The notes under the pieces: generated by a model
What the model saw: only the letters and a program-made list of their open reading frames with translations
Told to the model about the DNA's origin: nothing
The model's database searches: none
Position numbers and translations under genes: made by a program
Assembly: GCA_024645155.1 (NCBI GenBank)
Contig: JAHEGF010000025.1
Location: forward strand, 11,456 to 20,707
Direction: 5' to 3'
DNA from: Phyllobacteriaceae bacterium
GTDB lineage: Bacteria; Pseudomonadota; Alphaproteobacteria; Rhizobiales; Rhizobiaceae
DNA: 9,252 nucleotides
Shown here: in pieces, positions 6,757 to 9,252 of the stretch
Position numbering within the stretch: position 1 is the first letter of the stretch
Layout of the letters: the number at the start of each line of letters is the position of its first letter

Positions 6757-8542
6757 TCGCCGTCTCCAGCAGTTTTTCCGCTTGCCCGTCGATATATGTG
6801 TATTTCTGCATGTCCCATGCACCGGTGGGGCAGCGCTCGGCACACAGTCCGCAATGCAAACAGACGTCCTCGTCCTTGGCCATAATGCGCCCGGTCTTCA
6901 GCCCCTCGATAACATAGATATCCTGGTGCAGGTTTCGGGCAGGTACGCGAAGATTATTGCGCAGTTCGGTTTCCGGGGCGTTCTTGATGAAATTTATGCA
7001 ATCCACAGGGCAAATATCGGTGCAGGCGTCGCATTCGATGCAAAGTTGGGGAGCAAACACTGTCTGAACATCGCAATTCAGGCACCGCATCGCCTCGTCA
7101 AAAGCCAGCTTCTCGTCGTAGCCGAGTTCAACTTCCGTCGTCAGGTTTTTCAACGCCACATTGGTAGCTACATGGGGAACCGGAATACGGCGGACGGTTG
7201 AAATGTCGTTGTCATACGACCACTCATGGATACCCATCTTCTGGCTAAGCAGATTTGTCCTTGGAGACGGTCTGCCATGAAGATCCTCGCTCCGGCAAAA
7301 CAGATCGATCGAAATCGCTGCCTGATGACCGTGTTCGACCGCCCAAATGATGTTTTTAGGGCCCCATGCCGCATCACCGCCGAAAAACACGCCCGGCCGT
7401 GTTGAAGAATATGTCTGAGCATCAACGACCGGCATGCCGTTATCATCAAAGTCCAAACCAATGTCACGCTCGATCCACGGAAAGGCGTTGTCCTGGCCGA
7501 TCGCCATCAGCACATCATCACATTCAATGACAACAGGAGGTTCTCCTGCAGGTTTCAAGGTACGCCGTCCGGACTTATCGTATTCCGCAGTCATTTTTTC
7601 AAACACCACTGCCGTCAGCTTGCCATCCTCGACCAGAAACTTTTTCGGCGCGTGATTGTCGAGGACAGGTATGCCTTCACGCATTGCGTCCTCGATTTCC
7701 CAGTCAGACGCCTTCATATCGGCGCGGGGGCTGCGAACGGTAACCGTCACCGCTTCACCACCAAGTCTTAGCGCGGTACGGCAGCAGTCCATCGCCGTGT
7801 TACCGCCGCCAATGACAACAACGCGTCTGCCGATACGTTCGGTATGTCCAAAAGCGACCGAAGATAGGAAATCGATGCCGATATGGATGTTTGCCGCCGC
7901 CTCCTCCCGTCCCGGGATAGCGAGATCCTTGCCGCGCGGAGCGCCGGTACCGATAAAAACGGCGTCGAACTCCTCGTTGAGCAGCGCTTTCAAGCTGTCG
8001 ATGCTGTGGCCGAAATACACCTCGACACCAAGGTCAAGCACGCGATCAACTTCCTCGTCAAGCACAGCGACCGGGAGACGGAATGTGGGGATGTTGCTGC
8101 GCATCAATCCGCCGGCTCGTGGATCCCGCTCGAACAGGGTGCACCGGTAACCTAGCGGTATCAGATCCCTGGCAACTGTAAGGGAAGCCGGCCCACCGCC
8201 AACAAGTGCGATCCGCTTTCCGTTGGCGGCAAAGGGAGGTACTGGCAGGCGATCGCTAATGTCGCCCTTCATATCCGCCGCAACACGCTTCAGCCGGCAG
8301 ATGGCGACGGGTTTTTCCTCGATCCGCCCACGCCGGCAAGCCGGTTCGCACGGTCTGTCGCACGTGCGCCCGAGGATGCCGGGAAAGACATTCGAGTGCC
8401 AGTTGATCATGAAAGCGTCGGCATAGCGGCGCTGAGCGATCAGCCGGATATATTCAGGAACCAGCGTATGGGCCGGACATGCCCACTGACAGTCGACCAC
8501 CTTATGGAAATATTCAGGGTCTGCGATATTGGTAGACTTCAT
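6746..8542 (-). CDS. korC: GltD-like FAD/NAD(P) oxidoreductase with C-terminal 2[4Fe-4S] domain
   Basis: Flavoprotein that probably links the 2-oxoacid oxidoreductase to NAD(P)+. It has 598 residues. The N-terminal GltD-like Fe-S domain has Cys18, Cys22, Cys61, Cys65, Cys69 and Cys82. An FAD-binding Rossmann motif GGGPAS lies at 115-120, an NAD(P) motif VIGGGNTAMD at 243-252, and a second FAD contact GGDAAWGP at 388-395. The C-terminal bacterial-ferredoxin domain has two sets, Cys501/504/507/511 and Cys561/564/567/571, preceded by an extra CLNC pair (487, 490). The first gene of the operon, it precedes the gamma-alpha and beta genes with overlaps. A three-part enzyme with such a flavoprotein is known as the 2-oxoglutarate:NADP+ oxidoreductase of Azoarcus evansii; the same role is inferred here. 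The ATG at 8542 has only a weak AGAG ribosome site but matches where homology begins. The symbol is by analogy. Confidence 0.85.
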   Translation of the reverse strand: MKSTNIADPEYFHKVVDCQWACPAHTLVPEYIRLIAQRRYADAFMINWHSNVFPGILGRTCDRPCEPACRRGRIEEKPVAICRLKRVAADMKGDISDRLPVPPFAANGKRIALVGGGPASLTVARDLIPLGYRCTLFERDPRAGGLMRSNIPTFRLPVAVLDEEVDRVLDLGVEVYFGHSIDSLKALLNEEFDAVFIGTGAPRGKDLAIPGREEAAANIHIGIDFLSSVAFGHTERIGRRVVVIGGGNTAMDCCRTALRLGGEAVTVTVRSPRADMKASDWEIEDAMREGIPVLDNHAPKKFLVEDGKLTAVVFEKMTAEYDKSGRRTLKPAGEPPVVIECDDVLMAIGQDNAFPWIERDIGLDFDDNGMPVVDAQTYSSTRPGVFFGGDAAWGPKNIIWAVEHGHQAAISIDLFCRSEDLHGRPSPRTNLLSQKMGIHEWSYDNDISTVRRIPVPHVATNVALKNLTTEVELGYDEKLAFDEAMRCLNCDVQTVFAPQLCIECDACTDICPVDCINFIKNAPETELRNNLRVPARNLHQDIYVIEGLKTGRIMAKDEDVCLHCGLCAERCPTGAWDMQKYTYIDGQAEKLLETANGA

Positions 8543-8579
8543 ACTCTAAACTTACCGCTTGGGACCTTAGAAAGTGTTA

Positions 8580-8594
8580 CCGGACCGCGTCCGG
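8580..8594. repeat. Inverted repeat just upstream of korC
   Basis: CCGGAC and GTCCGG separated by CGC: a perfect 6-bp repeat ending 38 nt before the korC start codon. It could be an operator for the korCAB operon or a hairpin in its leader. There is no T-tract on the korC strand, so it is not a terminator for that direction. Confidence 0.45.
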
Positions 8595-8681
8595 CTGCCT
8601 GATGAACCCATTGGCGAAGTCCCAGTTTGACCGCACTGAAGTTAAGCGGCTTTTTTTCGCTGGCGCAAGCGGTGAAAACGC

Positions 8682-8704
8682 CTTTCAAATCACGGATTTG
8701 AGAG
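8682..8704. repeat. 10-bp inverted repeat, operator-like
   Basis: CTTTCAAATC (8682-8691) and GATTTGAGAG (8695-8704) are inverted copies with one mismatch around a 3-nt ACG spacer. The inner 7 bp are perfect and AT-rich in a GC-rich setting. The size and symmetry suit a dimeric regulator site, though a hairpin is also possible. It lies about 140 nt from korC and 260 nt from the MesD-like gene. Confidence 0.45.
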
Positions 8705-8710
8705 CAAGTG

Positions 8711-8722
8711 CGGCAAATGCCG
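8711..8722. repeat. Short palindrome CGGCA-AA-TGCCG
   Basis: Perfect 5-bp half sites with a 2-nt centre, 6 nt right of the larger inverted repeat ending at 8704. In GC-rich DNA such a short palindrome can arise by chance; it is noted because of its clustering with neighbouring repeats. Confidence 0.3.
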
Positions 8723-8845
8723 GCCAAAATGGATTGAGTGGGACTGTTTGCTACCGTTCCCGTCATCAGCGGCAAGCGTTTTTCGGGAAAACTGCCTGAG
8801 TTTGCGAGACTGGTACGCCGCACGTAAAGCGGGAACGACGCATGA

Positions 8846-8855
8846 TACTTAAGTA
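8846..8855. repeat. Perfect 10-bp palindrome TACTTAAGTA
   Basis: An uninterrupted AT-rich palindrome 8 nt before the proposed -35 element of the MesD-like gene. The position suits an activator or repressor site, but a 10-bp palindrome is short enough to be coincidental. Confidence 0.3.
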
Positions 8856-8863
8856 CTGCCTTG

Positions 8864-8890
8864 TTGACGGGGCGCATGGTGCGCTAGCGT
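8864..8890 (+). promoter_or_regulatory. Possible promoter for the MesD-like gene
   Basis: TTGACG (8864-8869) matches a sigma70-type -35 box well. The best downstream partner is TAGCGT (8885-8890) at a short 15-nt spacing. The strong -35 and the position 75-100 nt before the start codon support it; the weak -10 and the spacing count against it. Confidence 0.35.
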
Positions 8891-8954
8891 TGGATACCAG
8901 CACGTTCATCCTTGGTCGCGGATCAGTATCCTGCCGATCCGGACATGACATATC

Positions 8955-8958
8955 GGAG
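8955..8958 (+). promoter_or_regulatory. Ribosome binding site GGAG for the MesD-like gene
   Basis: GGAG lies 6 nt before the ATG at 8965 and decides the start. Another ATG at 8945 is in a different frame. Confidence 0.65.
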
Positions 8959-8964
8959 TGGATC

Positions 8965-9252
8965 ATGATCGAAACCACCGTCGCCGGCAGCCTGCCCAAA
9001 CCTTCCTGGCTGGCCGAGCCCGAGAAACTCTGGGCCCCCTGGAAACTGGAAGGCCGGCAATTAGTTGAAGGCCAGCAGGATGCCGCCAGGATATGGATCA
9101 AGATACAGGAAGATGCAGGGATAGACATCGTTTCGGACGGTGAACAGTTTCGTAAGCATTTCGTTCATGGATTTTTGGAATCGATTGAGGGTATCGACTG
9201 GCACAAGATGACAACCATGGGTATCCGCGACAACCGTTACGAGGCGCAGGTG
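8965..9252 (+). CDS. MetE-core methionine-synthase-like protein (MesD-like), N-terminal 96 residues
   Basis: Partial gene running off the window end, open for all 96 visible codons. The opening TTVAGSLPKPSW corresponds to the TTxxGS(F/L)P segment that begins the catalytic domain of cobalamin-independent methionine synthase (MetE) and shapes the homocysteine site. IVSDGEQFRKHFV (residues 60-72) corresponds to the MetE strand with the HGE/DGE acidic motif. There is no MetE N-terminal domain, so this is a core MetE. The early residues, including WLAEPEKLWAPWKLEG, resemble MesD, a folate-independent methionine synthase that works with MesX (DUF1852) in other proteobacteria. The zinc ligands lie beyond the window, so function cannot be confirmed. 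No mesX is seen upstream. Alternative: another methyl-transferring paralogue of the MetE C-terminal family. Confidence 0.8.
   Translation, partial: MIETTVAGSLPKPSWLAEPEKLWAPWKLEGRQLVEGQQDAARIWIKIQEDAGIDIVSDGEQFRKHFVHGFLESIEGIDWHKMTTMGIRDNRYEAQV

Larger units (their letters stand above)
8543..8964. promoter_or_regulatory. Divergent intergenic region, 422 nt, between korC and the MesD-like gene
   Basis: This must hold the promoters of the leftward korC operon and the rightward methionine-synthase-like gene. No convincing gene was found. Several compact inverted repeats are listed separately (8580-8594, 8682-8704, 8711-8722, 8846-8855). A T7 run at 8651-8657 follows a weak 4-bp stem (8631-8634 with 8646-8649), giving a poor terminator-like signal in the + direction. 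Near 8892-8941, GGATAC (8892-8897) can pair with GTATCC (8926-8931), or CGGATC (8919-8924) with GATCCG (8936-8941). The two pairings interleave and cannot coexist as simple stems, a possible switching leader. No riboswitch class was recognised. Confidence 0.55.

Noticed and set aside
6757..6843. A 29-codon N-terminal extension of the fused gamma-alpha subunit.
   Set aside because: It is out of frame over the flavoprotein's C-terminal ferredoxin domain, contains no gamma-domain sequence, and the ATG at 6756 has a GGAG at proper spacing.
6022..6885. A 287-codon open frame on the + strand opposite korA.
   Set aside because: Antisense shadow caused by high GC; no ribosome site and no recognisable domain.
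8631..8657. CCGC/GCGG stem followed by seven T residues as a + strand terminator.
   Set aside because: The stem has only 4 bp with an 11-nt loop, and no + strand gene lies upstream to be terminated. Kept only as a note in the intergenic entry.
8539..8877. A 112-codon open frame on the - strand that ends in an ATGA overlap with the korC start, suggesting a small leader gene.
   Set aside because: No ribosome site precedes its ATG, its composition is not protein-like (rich in Ser, Arg and Pro, no recognisable domain or membrane segment), and it runs through all the inverted repeats. The ATGA junction is probably chance.
1..9252. CRISPR array, tRNA, insertion sequence ends, toxin-antitoxin or defence genes.
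   Set aside because: No regularly spaced repeats, cloverleaf-like segments, transposase motifs or paired small genes were seen on either strand.

Overview
The window reads as a piece of a proteobacterial chromosome of moderately high GC, most likely from an alphaproteobacterium. This rests on the TRAP transporter and SDR families, the codon choice, and a fused-subunit 2-oxoacid oxidoreductase with its own flavoprotein. It is an inference from gene type, not a sequence-database match. No rRNA, tRNA, insertion sequence, CRISPR array or phage gene was seen.

Left block (+ strand, 1-3451): the C-terminal two thirds of a short-chain dehydrogenase/reductase (SDR) is cut by the window edge. It is followed by a complete three-component TRAP transporter: a periplasmic binding protein (dctP type), a small membrane subunit (dctQ type) and a large membrane subunit (dctM type). 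All four genes run in one direction with short gaps and probably form one uptake-and-oxidation operon for an organic acid, whose identity cannot be read from the sequence. A perfect 10-bp stem-loop sits between the binding-protein and permease genes. A hairpin followed by a T-rich tail overlaps the dctM stop codon and probably ends the operon.

Middle (3452-3844): a 393-nt gap between convergent genes, with several inverted repeats and no convincing gene.

Right block (- strand, 8542-3845): three overlapping genes transcribed leftward. They encode a GltD-like FAD/NAD(P) flavoprotein with a C-terminal 2[4Fe-4S] ferredoxin domain (korC-like), a fused gamma-alpha subunit (korA-like) and a TPP/[4Fe-4S] beta subunit (korB-like) of a 2-oxoacid:acceptor oxidoreductase. 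Overlaps of 11 and 4 nt imply translational coupling. Together they look like a complete CoA-dependent 2-oxoacid oxidoreductase that passes electrons to NAD(P)+ through its own flavoprotein, as described for the 2-oxoglutarate:NADP+ oxidoreductase of Azoarcus evansii.

Far right (8543-9252): a 422-nt divergent intergenic region rich in inverted repeats, then the first 96 codons of a MetE-core methionine-synthase-like protein on the + strand. Its N-terminus resembles the folate-independent MesD group.

Most of the window is conventional metabolism. The parts most worth following up are the self-contained flavoprotein-linked 2-oxoacid oxidoreductase, the divergent MesD-like gene without a visible partner, and the repeat-rich regulatory region between them.
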